Shown: positions 49,291 to 62,156 of the stretch, piece by piece
How the letters are laid out: every line of letters begins with the position of its first letter
Numbering within the stretch: the stretch's first letter is position 1
Assembly (NCBI GenBank): GCA_014925825.1
Contig: JACGCK010000008.1
Coordinates: 744,001 to 808,000, forward strand
DNA length: 64,000 bases
DNA from: Pholiota molesta
Taxonomy: Eukaryota; Basidiomycota; Agaricomycetes; Agaricales; Strophariaceae
Reading direction: 5' to 3'
Notes under the pieces: model-generated
Database searches by the model: none
What the model saw: the letters and a program-made list of their open reading frames with translations, nothing else
Told to the model about the DNA's origin: nothing
Program-made: the position numbers and the translations under genes

Positions 49291-52200
49291 TCACATCTGC
49301 GACCAGCGGAGACCAATGTTCGTCGCCAACGCCATGAAGAGGACAGCACACAAGACAGTGGGTCCATACTTGTCATAGTACAATCCTTCGGCATACCGTT
49401 CGCGCAATCGATATGATCGGTAGATAAAAATCCCCGCAGAGTACGCAATGGCCATCAGTGCAGCCAACGTGAAGAAGGCCGCACTGATGAGGCCCCGTGT
49501 GTCTTCAGGGGGGACAAAGTTCAGCAACGTTGTCGCTATCGTGCCGATGAATACGGCGGTGTTGAGCCATTTCTACGAATTGGGGAAAAGGGATCAATCC
49601 AGCGTCCACAAAAGAAGATGGTTAAGAAAAGAAAAGGGGCATGGGTCGTAATTTGCTAATTCATAAACGAGGGGAAAATTCTTCACCACATGGTACTCAG
49701 AGTTTTACACGGAGAACCAAACTCGAGAGGACCAGATGCCACAAGCATTCGTATTGATCATAGACGAAAGGGGTAAGACTTACCAAAAACGTCCTCTCTG
49801 CCGCGAAGTACACTTTCGGCTCTATCCGGACCGGGATGGCGATTTTCTTGCCTGGGGGTGCGCGCCAATTTCGTTCGAGGATCCTATCGTCGTGCTTTGG
49901 CGGGCCCCCGAGCGCCTCTTCCTCCTCCATTTCATCTGGGCGACGATCCTCCTCCACCTCCTCGTGATCCTCCACCTCATCATTTCTGCGGCCGTAGGCA
50001 CGTCGCGATGCCGAACGAGAGCCGCGGACGCGGGACGAAGAGGGCGAGCGCAGCCTGCGGCGCTCTTCGCCTTCGAGCTTGGTCTTCAGCGTCTCGTCAA
50101 ATGTTGATGACGGAGCCAAAGGGTTGATCGACAAGGCCTTTTTCGATAGGGTTGATTTCTGCGAAACGAGTTTCTGGCGTTTGGGTGGGCCATCGACGGC
50201 TGCCGGCGGCTCTCCTTCCTGGCTGCCCCCAGCCTCATGGTCGTCCTGCTCCGCCTCGCCTTCGCCTTCTCCTTCACCTTGATCGGTCTCTTTCTCCTTG
50301 CCCTGTCGCTTCCGCTTCCTCTTGTCTTCCTCCTCTTCCTCCCGTCTCTCCTTTAGCATCTGTTCACGATATGCAATGGCAGCGGTGACCTCCGCGCCGC
50401 TCAAGCCGGTGCGCTTGCCCTCGTCATGCGCAGGGATGAAATCCTGCTCTTCCTCCTCGCCCTCTGACAATGGTTCCGTATAACCCGCGACAAGGCCAGG
50501 TGAAGCGGACCCATCCGTGGGCGTCAGCGTCGTGCGTGATGTCGAGGTCTGGCTGGGGCCCTTTGAGCTTATTGTCTGAGTCCCGTTGTAGTGCGGCCGT
50601 TCGATGATGCTGAGGTAGCCTGTGTCTGGCTTGAGGATATCCACATCCACTGTTACGCGACATTTGTTAGCTTACGATGCATTACTCGGAATCGGCGATT
50701 ACGCACTTTGGGGAAGCCAGAATGGTACAAGATCTACACGCTCTGGCAACAGAGTCGCGCAACCATGAATGAATTTACTATATGCGCGAAGAGGTCAATG
50801 AGACGCATTTTGAAAAAGAGATAGACATATACAGACCTGAACTTGGGTACTGCTTCTACCAAATGTGATTGGAGCAGATCCGTAATCCATTTGGGTGGTT
50901 GCTGACCCAACTGCGTTTGCAGCTTAACCTCGAGCACACCATATCTGACCAAAATAAAATGTGACGTAAGACAAATTAGGAGCAGGACATCATAGCCCAT
51001 CATGATACACTCACTTGAAGAGTTCTACATCCTCCTTGGGCAATTGCGGGAATGGGTAGTCGATACCGATGTCCGTTCGCCGCCAGTTCTGTCCGGCGCG
51101 CTCACGGCCGTCCCAGTTGTCTTCCCTGACCATGGTGAGTTCTGTGTCGAGCGAAATGCGGACCCTGGCATCGCCCGGAAGTTGGAAGGCTGTTCGATTG
51201 TAGAAAGAACGCATAACTATGACGCAAAACAACAACACACTCGATCAGAACAAGAAGTAGAGTATATATCAATAAGCAAAAGCAACGTACCTGGTTGAAG
51301 TTTCTTGGTGAGAATTGTATATTGGACCTCATTAGCTAGCTGGATCATCGAATCCACTTCCTGCTGTGTCTTTTTACCCTTCTTGACAAGCTGCTGGAAG
51401 TCTTCATCGACCGTATATTCCCCTCGTAAAAAGGGGTTTACGAGATGCTCCTTTAATGGGAATCGTGCCTTGACTGATTTCTCTCCTGTCCAGTCTTCCC
51501 TATGAGTCTTTCGCTCGACGAAAATCTGAGCGAGGCTTGTGAGCTTGTAGTTTGCGGAAAGGGGCGGTTATACTGACGGTTTTATTGTCCATGTCTCCAT
51601 ACCATCGAAGACGGATCGCTTCAGCACCTTCGGTCTTCTCCAAACGACCAAGATAGAGCTCTAGGTTCTCATTGTCGAAGTAGATTGAAGTAATGGCTGA
51701 GTCCTTTGGTTCAAACTCTTTTTCTTGATTGAATACTGCAAGAATATTGGAATCAATGACCACCGCAAGAAATTTACTATTAGGAGCTAATTACCGAGGA
51801 CAGGGAGATGGCGCAAGATGGCGAGTTTCAGCGGCACCAAGTTATCGGGGTGCACCCAGTATTTGGTCGTTTGACGGACGAAGGCACTTTGATTCCCTCC
51901 AGCGCTGGCGTCTCCTTGCACGGGATGACCACGGGTGCGAACTAGATCATATAACTTGGAAAGTTTAACAATGAGGGCATCCCAGTTGTATTTATAGAAT
52001 GGGCGTTTCTCGAGATAGTCTTGGATGAAAGTCGTTTTCAGAGGGACATTAGTTTGTTTCTAAAGAATATCAGACCGCTAGGAATGAAATATTCGGAATA
52101 CTCTTACGTCGTGTTTCTGAAAGTATGTTGTGAGAAACAAGGTCCGATGAGCAAACATGTAAGAAATACCTTTAAAATTTTCATAAAACCAGTAATGTTT

Positions 52201-52903
52201 AGCTTGGTATACAGTGCAAGGTCATGTACATCTGCGACTAGGGTGGCAACCTCTTCCTCCAGACCTAGAAATAGTGCCTCAAGAGCGTCATATGATTCGA
52301 CAGAGTGGTCGTCGCCTTCTTCATCGGTGAGGTCATCGTCTGAACCTCCGTCGTGCTCGTAAGGATCCCGCTTCTGCTGCTGACTTTCTGGGTCGGACGT
52401 AAAAGACTCTGAAGGCGAGCGATGCTTTCGAGAACTCTCTTCTTCTGAGACTTCTTTCGCGACGAGGCGCTGTACGTCCTTCTCGGCCTCATGGATGCGG
52501 CGCGAGAGTTCAGACGTCTGTGAAGTAAATGGGAATCTGATTAGACAGCATTCGAGATAACAGCGGTTGATTAATTGGGCGCTTTAGGCAACTAGCTTAC
52601 CTTGGCCTTTTGGAAGTCATGGATCTTATCCAACTCTGTTGTCAGCATAGCCGTGAACTCCTGTTCATCCTTCTCTGTCCAGCCTGTTGGAGAGGTTGTG
52701 CGAGCCTAAATGGCCAATGTCAGCGGCCAACCTCTCGTTTCCAATGCTTTCCTTGACGCGCCTTAAGCTCGCGTTTCAACAAGTTGTAGTCGAGATAGAA
52801 TGGACGCCATTCGCCGTACAAGTCGGTCTAGAGATAGTAATGAGTAACTCAGATAGACAAAAAATAGGGAGCGACATACGGTGATTTTCGTGCCAAACTT
52901 CAT
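49291..52903 (-). CDS. VTC4: Vacuolar transporter chaperone 4, polyphosphate polymerase
   Basis: Catalytic subunit of the vacuolar VTC complex, which makes polyphosphate from ATP and passes it into the vacuole. The N-terminus [22 protein letters not shown] is an SPX domain (inositol pyrophosphate sensor), continuing through [13 protein letters not shown] and [16 protein letters not shown]. The tunnel domain follows: [53 protein letters not shown] and [10 protein letters not shown], which hold the basic and acidic active-site residues known for the family. After a long acidic/basic low-complexity linker (about 50650-49830) comes the three-helix VTC1-like (DUF202) membrane domain, [11 protein letters not shown] to IGLRWSQM, stop TGA at 49291. 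The second intron (52706-52761) has a GC rather than GT donor. The gene is divergent from GTR2 and shares its promoter. Confidence 0.94.
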
Positions 52904-53107
52904 GTTCTGGAGAGAGAGACGACGGAAATGAACGGGACTTGGAGGAGAGTGGACGGACGAACGTGCGCTGGGTCCAGGGACGATGCTAACGAGCACTTCA
53001 ATTCAATTCATTCCATTTCGAACTTGGGCTTGGCTATGACATCACGTGCACGTGCAGGCTAAATATGTCTGCGGGCCGCCGTCCTCCTCATCCTAGTCAT
53101 TCTTGCC
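52904..53107. promoter_or_regulatory. Bidirectional VTC4-GTR2 promoter with two abutting CACGTG boxes
   Basis: 204 bp between two divergent start codons. At 53043-53054 it reads CACGTGCACGTG, two directly abutting E-boxes that together form a perfect 12-bp palindrome. CACGTG is the core site of Pho4-type bHLH activators of phosphate-starvation genes, and VTC genes are classic targets in yeasts. Binding here is inferred. Confidence 0.6.
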
Positions 53108-54768
53108 ATGGCCAGCTATGCCGCCGTCGCCTCCCCTGCACAGCGCCCGCGCCTCAACGGCCACAAGTCCTCCGCAGATGGCGTCGCGCGCACAAAGATA
53201 CTCCTCCTTGGCCTCCGCAGGTCCATTTCCCCTCTTTCTCCGTCCTCTGGTCACTGAATATCAGTTAGAGCGGGAAAAACATCCATCCAACAGGTCCTCT
53301 TCAATAATCTCCCCCCAAACCAGACGTTCTATCTCGAAACGACCATGCGCATAGTGAAGCACGCCATAGAGTCTGTGCCGCCCGTCTGCTGCCCCCTCAT
53401 TTTCGTCTGACGATATACCGTCTGCAGCACAGTCATTCCTCTCGAAATCTGGGATTGCCCCGCGAATACCACCGTCGAAACACTCGGAGTCCCGCTGTCC
53501 CAGTTCTCGACTATTATTTTCGTAATTGACATACGCGTATGTCATTCCTTGCTATTTCTGTGTTCTTTATCAATGATGTATGCTGCAGGATCTATATAAT
53601 CAACCTATATCGAAACTGGTGGAATTTATTGTTGCATCATATACCGAAAACCCGGATATCATTCTCGAAGTGTTCGTGCATAAGGCAGAGAAGCTGCAGG
53701 AGGATGATAAGATTGGTGTGTTCCTTCCGATCTTCATGACTTCTTTCGCGTTTTTATAAGTGTGAGCAGAGAACTTCAGGCAGATACACGAACGCGTATC
53801 GGATCGTCTGCTGGACATGTCACCCGATTACGAGCAGATGCAGCTCAACTTCCATCTCACTTCAGTTTATGACCATTCCTTGCATGAAGCCTTCTCCAGA
53901 GTGCTGCACAAGCTGACGGAATCGCTGCCATATCTCGAAGAATTGTTGAACGTGTTTTGTGCCGTGAGTTTATTTCCACCCCTGGGCGCCTATGGTGATC
54001 GCTCAACATCAAGCAGAATTCACAATCTCCAAAAGCTTTCTTGTTCGATGTCAATTCACGGCTTTATGTCGCTACCGATGCTTCTCCTGTAGATTCCGCA
54101 ACACATAATCTATGTTGCGATTACTTGATGATGCTGAACTATTTCACGCCCTTATACAGGTCAGTATCTTACTCCTTTGTGGCTTCCTTCTTTCTAACTT
54201 CTATCTTCCCAGATCCGTAATCTCAAGTCCTGAACGCCAGCGACAGCTAACTGGTCAACCCACCCCACCCCCTTCCTCGACCCTTTCCCCACCTGCTTCC
54301 TCCTCATCCTCATCCCAAAATTCTATATCTCAAACTCGCAACGTCACCCCCAAATCTTCGCTTTCAAGGAACGGCTCTTCGACGCTCCTCTCGCCCACAT
54401 CACCCACCCCGCCCACTCCACCAAGCACGAATGGCGCATCCTCCCCACGCGCACGCGACCACCCGTCCGCGCCCACCCAGGCATCACCCGCCCCCGCCTC
54501 CCCAACATCGCCCCTGCCCAAAATGCAGCAATACAAAGACAAATTCTACCCCTACGCCTCGGCGACGATGTCGCTGCCGTCGTCGACGGGCGGCGGGACG
54601 ACGACGATCACGTACCACATGATCACGAAGAACCTCGCGCTGATGGCGCTGATACCGACGGCGGTGTTCGAGGAGCGCAGGGGGCTTGTGGAGTACAACG
54701 TGGTGTTTTTCCGGGAGGGCGTGCAGGAGATATGTGATGTGGAGGACGAGGCGCGGGTGGCGGGATGA
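53108..54768 (+). CDS. GTR2: Rag-type small GTPase Gtr2/RagC
   Basis: Partner of Gtr1/RagA in the heterodimer that reports amino-acid supply to TORC1 on the vacuole. Seven exons (53108-53220, 53269-53370, 53428-53536, 53589-53715, 53770-53963, 54017-54159, 54213-54768) give 447 residues. The G domain shows [15 protein letters not shown] (G1, Rag-type double Arg), [11 protein letters not shown] (G3 region), STIIFVIDI and VFVHKAEKL (G4 region; HKAE replaces NKxD, as in Rag proteins). The second half is the roadblock dimerisation domain: [38 protein letters not shown] and a final beta segment [16 protein letters not shown]...[16 protein letters not shown] Ser/Pro-rich insert of about 100 residues interrupts the roadblock domain. 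Start chosen at [10 protein letters not shown] because it precedes G1 by the usual distance. Confidence 0.92.
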
Positions 54769-55585
54769 TCATTGGGTGTGATGGGTTGGTGAGGATGTCG
54801 TCCCTTTTTGGATTAGATGAGTTCGCCTTTCTTGCTTAGACTACCCTGTTCGTCCTTCAGATATTTGTTATGTTCTTATATGCTATGCTTTCGGATTATC
54901 TAACTCGTTTGTTTTACTCAAGCGGGCTCGTATGGCTTAATTACATTAATTTATTTTGAAAAGCAGGTCAAACTCAGGTATCCTATTAAGTTGATAGAAG
55001 CAAATGCGCGGAAAGAGATCCATATCAAACTCATGAACTATGGCTTCCTTGATACATAAGCACGATGTTGACCAGAATTTTATTTTTATTCTTTTGGTGC
55101 GTTTTTGTCCTATCATATCCTCTGAATTATATATGCTTACGATTCCTGTCTTTCAACTATATATCCATATAGCACCATTAATCGTTCAACTGGAAAATAC
55201 GCAACTGATGCAGTCCGTCGCAAGAATCCGCAGCAACGCAGCGCAGTGCACTGGTGATCAGACGGGCCGACCCACGAACATGTACGAGCGCTGCGACTGG
55301 ACCCGGGTCGTCAGCAAGACAGCTGCGACCGACTGCGACAGTGTGCTTCCCTGGCGATTGGGCGTATCTTTGAGCTCTACCTACAAAGTCGATTGCGTTA
55401 TTGCATCCCACGTGCTATTCCTGCGCTTTCCACGCCAATTGTTTTGTGTCAGGCCATTGGAGATATGCTTGCGCGTATATCTATTCTAGTTGCTCCAAAA
55501 CTCTCAAAAGGCAGAGTTGCGATGGTCTAGTTATTATAAGGCCCCATTTCTTCATTATTGCTGCCCTTTCAACTCCATTGATACT
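54769..55585. other. Intergenic region, GTR2 3' end and aminopeptidase promoter
   Basis: About 800 bp between two genes on the same strand. An open frame at 55040-55489 lacks motifs and is not convincing. Nothing else recognised. Confidence 0.45.
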
Positions 55586-58500
55586 ATGGCGGAAGAAAAT
55601 CCTTACCGCCTGCCTTCTGATGTCAGACCTACCCATTATGATCTTACGGTGAAGACAGATCTCGAGGAGCTCGTATTTCAAGGCTATGTAAAAATTAGGT
55701 TTGTCTTTATCCCCATCATGCGATACCTGCGTTTCTGATTCTATCGCAAGCTTGGATGTCAAATCCGATACTTCGAAGATAGTCCTCAATGTACTGGAAT
55801 TAGAACTTGGCAACGCGTAAGTCCACAGTCGAAGTATTGGATCCCATTTTGCGATAACATCTTACATATCCTGACCAGTTCTATGTCTTCAACTACATCG
55901 AATAGTGAACTCGTTATATCATCCTCTTCTTACGACCAAACCAGTCAACGCGTCACTTACCAGTTGAAAGACATGGTCCTCGCAAACTCAAAGCTCGAAC
56001 TGAAGATACCATTCTCGGGCAACCTTCGCGAAAGCGCTATGGGCTACTTTAGATCTTTTTGGGAAGACAAGGGCAAGAAGAAATTCTATTCGGTCACTCG
56101 GTTTCAGGTGAGGATCATTGAGGGCTATTTCAATGGATCGCACATAACTAAGCATAACGTTTAGCCTACCTCCGCTCGACGTGCTTTTCCTTGCTGGGAC
56201 GAGCCTCTCCTGAAAGCGACATTTGCCATCACATTGATATCGCGCGCAGACACAGTTAGCCTAAGCAATATGCCTGCCGTATCAGAGGAGATTATGCATT
56301 CCACGGTGACCGAATTTTCACCTGATCCCATAGAGATGTTCGCGACGCTGAAGAATGAGAGCTGGAAAATCACGAAATACGAGACTACCCCTCCGATGTC
56401 TTCTTACCTCGTTGCATTCGCTAATGGATACTTCGAATTCTTGGAAACATCGGTCGTAATGCCACTGACTGGAAAAACGCTCCCACTTCGCATTTACGGT
56501 AAGATTATATTCGAAGTTGTGACTTTATCTGAACCAGGTCTTTTATAGCGACATCTGATCTTATTCATCAAGCTCAGTTTGCCCTTGATATAACGGCCTC
56601 CGTTCTTCCACTTTACGAGAAAATATTTGACGTGGCGTACCCTCTGCCTAAATTGGATACTCTCATCGTACGCGAACAAGATACCTGGAATTATCCAGAT
56701 CCATTATTAACAAATCATGCAGGCGCATGATATGGTGGGCGCTATGGAAAATTGGGGTTTGGTTATAGGAACAATGAACATGCTTTTGGTCGACCCTGTT
56801 CGAGGTGACCAACAAGCCAAGAAGCAAGTTGCCTCGACCCAAAGCCATGAAGTGGCTCATATGTGGTATGCAAATTTATGCGTATTCACCAGAAGAGGTC
56901 TTAATAGCCCCTGTTTAGGTTTGGGAATGTCACAACGATGGAATGGTGGGATAACCTCTATTTGAATGAAGGTATGCACTCTTTACGAGTATCAAGATCC
57001 TACTGATGCCTATGTCATGATAATGCAATAGGCTTCGCAACTCTGGTACGTTGCGCAGCGCTCCTCCCATTACCTCGCTGTTAATTGCTGTTCTTATGGT
57101 GCATATTCAGATGGGACAAGTGATTGTTCTGGACCGGTAAATAGAGGCAACCCCACGATATCGCACGTATACTTATCCTTTCAACAGAATCTTTCCTAAT
57201 TGGCGACTATCGTCAGAGTTCATTGCCGGAGACTTCCGCAGTGCGTTAGCTCTTGACTCGAAACTTTCCTCGCATCCAATCGAGGTCTCAGTGGCCGATG
57301 CAAATGATATTGGTCAGGTTAGTCTTATTGCGCATTTTCCATTTGACAAATAATACGAACACATACCTTAGATCTTTGATACGTTGTCCTATTCCAAATC
57401 TGCATCCAGTGCGTTATCGATTTTTTAAACTGGTCGCCCATTGGCATCGACTAACCATACTTTCCTAGTTCTCCGCATGCTTTCTCGCCATGTCGGAGAA
57501 GAGAAATTCCTCAAAGGGGTGTCTCTGTATCTAAAACAGCACCTGTTCTCGAATACCGTCACGCGTGATCTCTGGGATGGGATTAGTACTGTTACGGGTC
57601 TCGACATAGCTGATCTTATGGAAAACTGGATCACTAAGATCGGTTATCCAGTTCTCAGTGTCACAGAAGATGCGACAGGTATCAAAGTTCGTCAGGATCG
57701 ATTCTTGGAGACCGGGCCTTCTGATTCAAAAGACAACGAGACGATATGGTTTGACCGTCTCGATGATAAACAAAATGGGATTGCTGACGCCTATAATCGC
57801 AGGAATGTTCCATTAAGTTTGTTGTCGACAAAGAACGGCCAAGTTTCTGTTGATACAACAATCGTTCTGCGCGAACGAGAAATGAGACTCCAGTTGGACA
57901 CAACTAAGCCTTTCAAACTGAATGCAGGAACTACTGGCTTTTGTAAGCAGTCTCTGTTGATTTTCTGTGTACATACAATTAATGACTTTGTTGCAGATCG
58001 TGTACTCTATACTCCCGAACGTCTAATGAAAATTGCAGTTGAAGCAGCAAACGATCAAACTATATTTTCCCTGGATGAACAAACAGGACTCCTGCAAGAT
58101 GCCTTTGCTTTTTCACAGGCAGGCTTCTCCACACTTAGCAGTTCTTTGACCCTGGTGGACATTTGGAAAAATGTGAAAGAATGTAGGTGGATTAAATCCT
58201 GTTAAATAATCCCTGAAACGGGCTAAGAAATGACTTCCGTAGATTTGGTGTGGAATGCGATCGGCAATAGTCTTGAGGAAATATGTTCTATTTGGTGGGA
58301 AAACTTTGAAGTCGTAGAAGGATTAGATGCATTCCGATGCGTAAGTCGACATCATGGATCTTGAAAGTTTTGAACCCATAACCTAACTGCAACATCTTAC
58401 AGATTCTATTTGCTCCACTAGTCGAGAGACTGGGATATAAGTACAGCAAAAATGAATCCACTGATAGGACATTGCTCCGAACATTGGCGATAACACAAGC

Positions 58501-59501
58501 TGCTAGGGCAGGCCATGAAGGGTATGCAATCTGCCTGGCATGAATAATGCTATGACTAAGTGATATTTTAGAGTGACGAAAGAACTCCAACGCCGATTCA
58601 AGCAATATATGGAAGGTGGGGATGATTCAGGGATTCCCCCTGACCTCCAAGCTATTATCTTTTCTACTGTACGCATTCCTCCAGCTTATGTTCTGAAGGG
58701 CTGAATCAACCATTCACATCATTACTGCTTTCTTCGTTGTAGGCCGTCAAATATGGAGGGTGTGACGAATATGAGCTGATGGTCAAGATACTCGACAAAC
58801 CAACAACACTTTCAGAAAGAAGGGCTGCTCTGTAAGTCGATCCCTAAATGACACATCTCCATGCGAATACTAAAACTATATTTTATGTCAGACTTGCTTT
58901 GGGAGCTTCGCCAGATCCAGTTCTATTGCAAAAAACTGCAGATTTCGTCGCCACAAAAGCGCGGGACAGTGACATTACGATGTTTTTCAGAGGCCTGATC
59001 GGTAATTTCCAAGCTCGAAGATTTGCTACCAAATACCTCTTCGATAACTACGATACAGTAAGTGATCCATTCTATGATCATATCATCTCAGAACTCAAAC
59101 AAGAGGTCCCTAACAAGTTTTACAATCGGCTGAAAGACAACTTGAGCCTTCCAGACTTCATAAGGGTGAGCTTTAAAACCGATATCCAATCAATACCTCC
59201 TCAGTTGGGAATAGTTATGCGTAGATTTCTATTCAAATCAGGCGGATTACACGATCATTGGGACTTATTTCAAGGTAAGAACTACATGGAATCAATATTT
59301 CCAGACGCTTTCAATGTTGATGCGTCTCAGAATAAGGATACATCTAAATATAATCTATCACTGGCTCAAGCTTTGGATAGCATTCAAGCACGAAGCGGAT
59401 ATATAGAGGTAACAAATTTTTGCAGAAGATGGAAGCTCAAGCTAATTAAAGAGCATTTAGCGCTCGACCGCAGATCTTCTGAATTGGTTAAGAATAGATA
59501 G
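55586..59501 (+). CDS. APE2: M1-family zinc aminopeptidase (Ape2/Aap1, puromycin-sensitive type)
   Basis: Removes N-terminal residues from peptides, probably in the cytosol. Start MAEENPYRLPSDVRPTHYDLTVKTDLEEL matches the usual beginning of fungal members, and no signal peptide is present. About 15 exons encode roughly 880 residues. Visible motifs in order: ARRAFPCWDEP, GAMENWGL (exopeptidase substrate site), HEVAHMWFGN (HExxH zinc ligands), NLYLNEGFAT (third ligand Glu) and YSKSASILRML (catalytic Tyr). The C-terminal helical domain runs to KDTSKYNLSLAQALDSIQARSGYIE. The last few residues are uncertain: after YIE either an intron leads to a stop soon after or translation continues in frame to 59501. 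Donors and acceptors used join in frame elsewhere. All catalytic residues are intact, so an active enzyme is expected. Confidence 0.92.
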
Positions 59502-59801
59502 GCTTAGCGAATAATTACAATTACTGTCTTCACTACATACATTATGACGCATGTCTTCATATATAATCTGTTTGGACTTTCTCCCATTGTCAGAAATCCG
59601 ATTGCCGGACAGAGAATTATCAATGCGACGCAATCTGTAGGTTGTTGAGCGCATCGTTACAAGTAGTAAGCTATATCTTAAGATTTTTCTAGCGCTCGAT
59701 GGGAAACTCGTTGATCAATTTATTATGTAAGCACTCTACGGAATGGCAATCACAGTATGCTAAAGCTGATTTTAGAAACCGGCGAGCCCAGACGAACAGC
59801 G

Positions 59802-62156
59802 CTAGCGGTCGAAAGTTGGAGATCTGGCCAGCAGAAGAATCCGCTTACTTCTTTTTTTTCTTCTTCGAATTTTCTTTTTCTTCTTCGGACTGGAAGTAGG
59901 TACGTTGTCCTCATCATCTACTTCTTCGACAGTTGCTTTCTGACTAGCTTGAGAGACGGCTGTGTAAGAAATTTATCAGTCGAGTGACTGTTGCATAAAT
60001 GCTAGATAACCTTACGAGGTTTATTATCCTTGCCGCCGAAGTCATAGTGGCGGAAGATTTGGACCCCGGTTTTGGAACAACCTTCGGCACACCTGACGGT
60101 GTCGCCTGGACGCAGCACGGGTAGCCAGTGTGCGGGGCTCTGTCCTTGCTGCCGTCTTTAACTCGGACTGGCAGTAAACGTTCGCCCTAAAATGGATTCA
60201 ATGCTAAACCTGCATGTCAATTAAACAAACGGCTCACCTCTCAAAGAATCCAAAAGCTTTAGGAAATAATTTCCTTCGATATTTTCTTTGTTAAGAGAGT
60301 CGTTTCCTCGGGCTTATTTGGCTCAGACTCGAGCCAATTAGTCTCGTAGGCTGCATCCATAGCCTCTCTCAATAGATCGCGAATTTTGTTTTCCTCTTCG
60401 GTGTCATAGCCGAGTTCGGTCGTCGTCGTCGGAATTTCTCATCATCGTCAGATCATCGTCATCCGAATCTGTGTCATCGCATAGTCCGAGTTGGAAACGG
60501 ACATGAGCTGGATCATAGAATCATCGCTGTCATCGTCCACACCATTCGTAAGCGCGAGTGGTTTCGCGGGCTTGTCTTGTTTCTTTACGGGAGCGCGTTT
60601 GGCCGGCGTCTTCCAACTGCCATAAAGCATCTATACCTAATCCTGATATTGAGATATAATTCTGTATCACGTTGATAATCAATAGGAATCAATCAGCTAC
60701 ACAAACCAAGTAAATTCACCTGATCGATTTGTTTCCACACGTTGTCAAGGTTGGACTTTCTTTTCGTCTTATACAGAGGATCAATCATATCTTTAAAATT
60801 GGTGAACATGTTTGATGCCTGCAAGGAAAATATCTGAGCGTCGACCCAGCTTTCGTATTCTTCTGGCATCTGCCTAGGTTGACTCTTCCAGGGCTCTTCT
60901 TCCAGCCCGAATAACGGTGCAGCTAAGAGCTCTTGCAGCTCCAGGGAAATCTAAAGTAGTTCGTAAGTAACGTTAGCCGCGGAGGTATGGGACGACATAC
61001 AAAAAGATCACCGACTGCATTCCATAACGCTGGAGGGAAACGTTTAGTTCTACGAGCCTGAGAGAATTCATTGACCGCGTCGCGGAGAATGCGATAAAGT
61101 ACGGCTTGGGGATATTGCCCTTGCGGGAAGCAGAGTTCAATGAATATAGAGTCCAAAAAGAACTCTGCAGCATCGCGCAAATATGTCCAATCAAATATGT
61201 ACTCAAGCTCCGTTGGACTCGAGCTTTTCCTCCGCTTGAGTTTGAAATATTTCGCATAATGAGCTAAAGAAATGCAGTCAGTAGAAATTTGGTGATCGAA
61301 ACAAACTCAACTCACGCGCCGTAGTAGCTAAAACCGCGGATCTATCTTGATTCATTTTGACTAGAACATCTACCATGTTGCACAAGACAAGATAACGCGC
61401 CCTCATGTCAGCATTGCTTTGGAGTTGCAGCTTGGCATTCTGGTCCGTCAAACCCTCAACAGCAAATTCATTTAGTCTATCAGACACCATCTTCCAAGCA
61501 GAAGCAAGCATGTACGAGTTGTGGATTCTATAAGCAGGTACGAAAGTTGTCATTTCCATCGCAAGATGTCCACAAGGTACATGGACAAACTTACCTGGTG
61601 GCAACCAACATGGCAACATGGTCGGATAAGTTTATGCGAAGATCTGTTCTCGAGGGCTCTGTTCTGGCCTGCAGCTCCTGCTTGACAAGAGAGCGGAACT
61701 TATGAGGGTCTTTTAGGTTGGAGATATCATTGACGAATGCTGTATGGTGAGTCAATAAGTAACCTTGCATTGCAACTATGGTCGATTTAACATACCATCG
61801 GTTTGAGATTTCGCCATCTCCAGACATTTCTTCAAGCTAAAGGTACCCGTAGTCCTGGATTTTTCGCCCATATTTTCTGACCAACATTTCAAATCAGACG
61901 TCATCGTGAAATGCTGCCGATGCAACAACTCACCTACTACAAGAAGGTCCAATTTCTCGCGCCCACTTATCCAGCCCATGATGCCCATCGGCATGTTTTC
62001 ATTAGTTTCCTGTGATCCATATATCCCGGTACGCAATATCAAAGCGTTCTGCGTTGTTGGATGCAACCCCGTGGGATCGATCTTGGAAACTGCATCTCGA
62101 GGGTTCACTGAAGCGAGTTTTTTGTGGTGTGTGCGCTCTTTTTTGACTCGAGGCAT
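59802..62156 (-). CDS. Uncharacterised multi-exon protein with basic C-terminus; several frame breaks
   Basis: Not recognised. The start MPRVKKERTHHKKLASVNPRD is basic. Exons join through KCLEMAKSQTD/AFVNDISNLKDPHKF, HVAMLVATR/IHNSYMLASAWKMV, ATTAR/AHYAKYFKLKRRK and [21 protein letters not shown] to NLDNVWKQIDQ, a long helical alpha-type region. Acidic low-complexity sequence follows, then SPAHWLPVLRPGDTVRCAEGCSKTGVQIFRHYDFGGKDNKP, and a terminal Lys/Arg-rich tail (SSPKKKKK), suggesting a nuclear or nucleolar protein. Between about 60299 and 60485 the likely reading frame shifts three times (near 60299-60306, 60418-60421 and 60480-60484) with no intron to explain it. The stop could be at 59802 or 59845. 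Either the sequence has errors here or the gene is decaying. Confidence 0.6.

Noticed and set aside
55040..55489. 149-codon plus-strand ORF upstream of the aminopeptidase
   Set aside because: No recognisable domain; the aminopeptidase start at 55586 has the conserved N-terminus without it.
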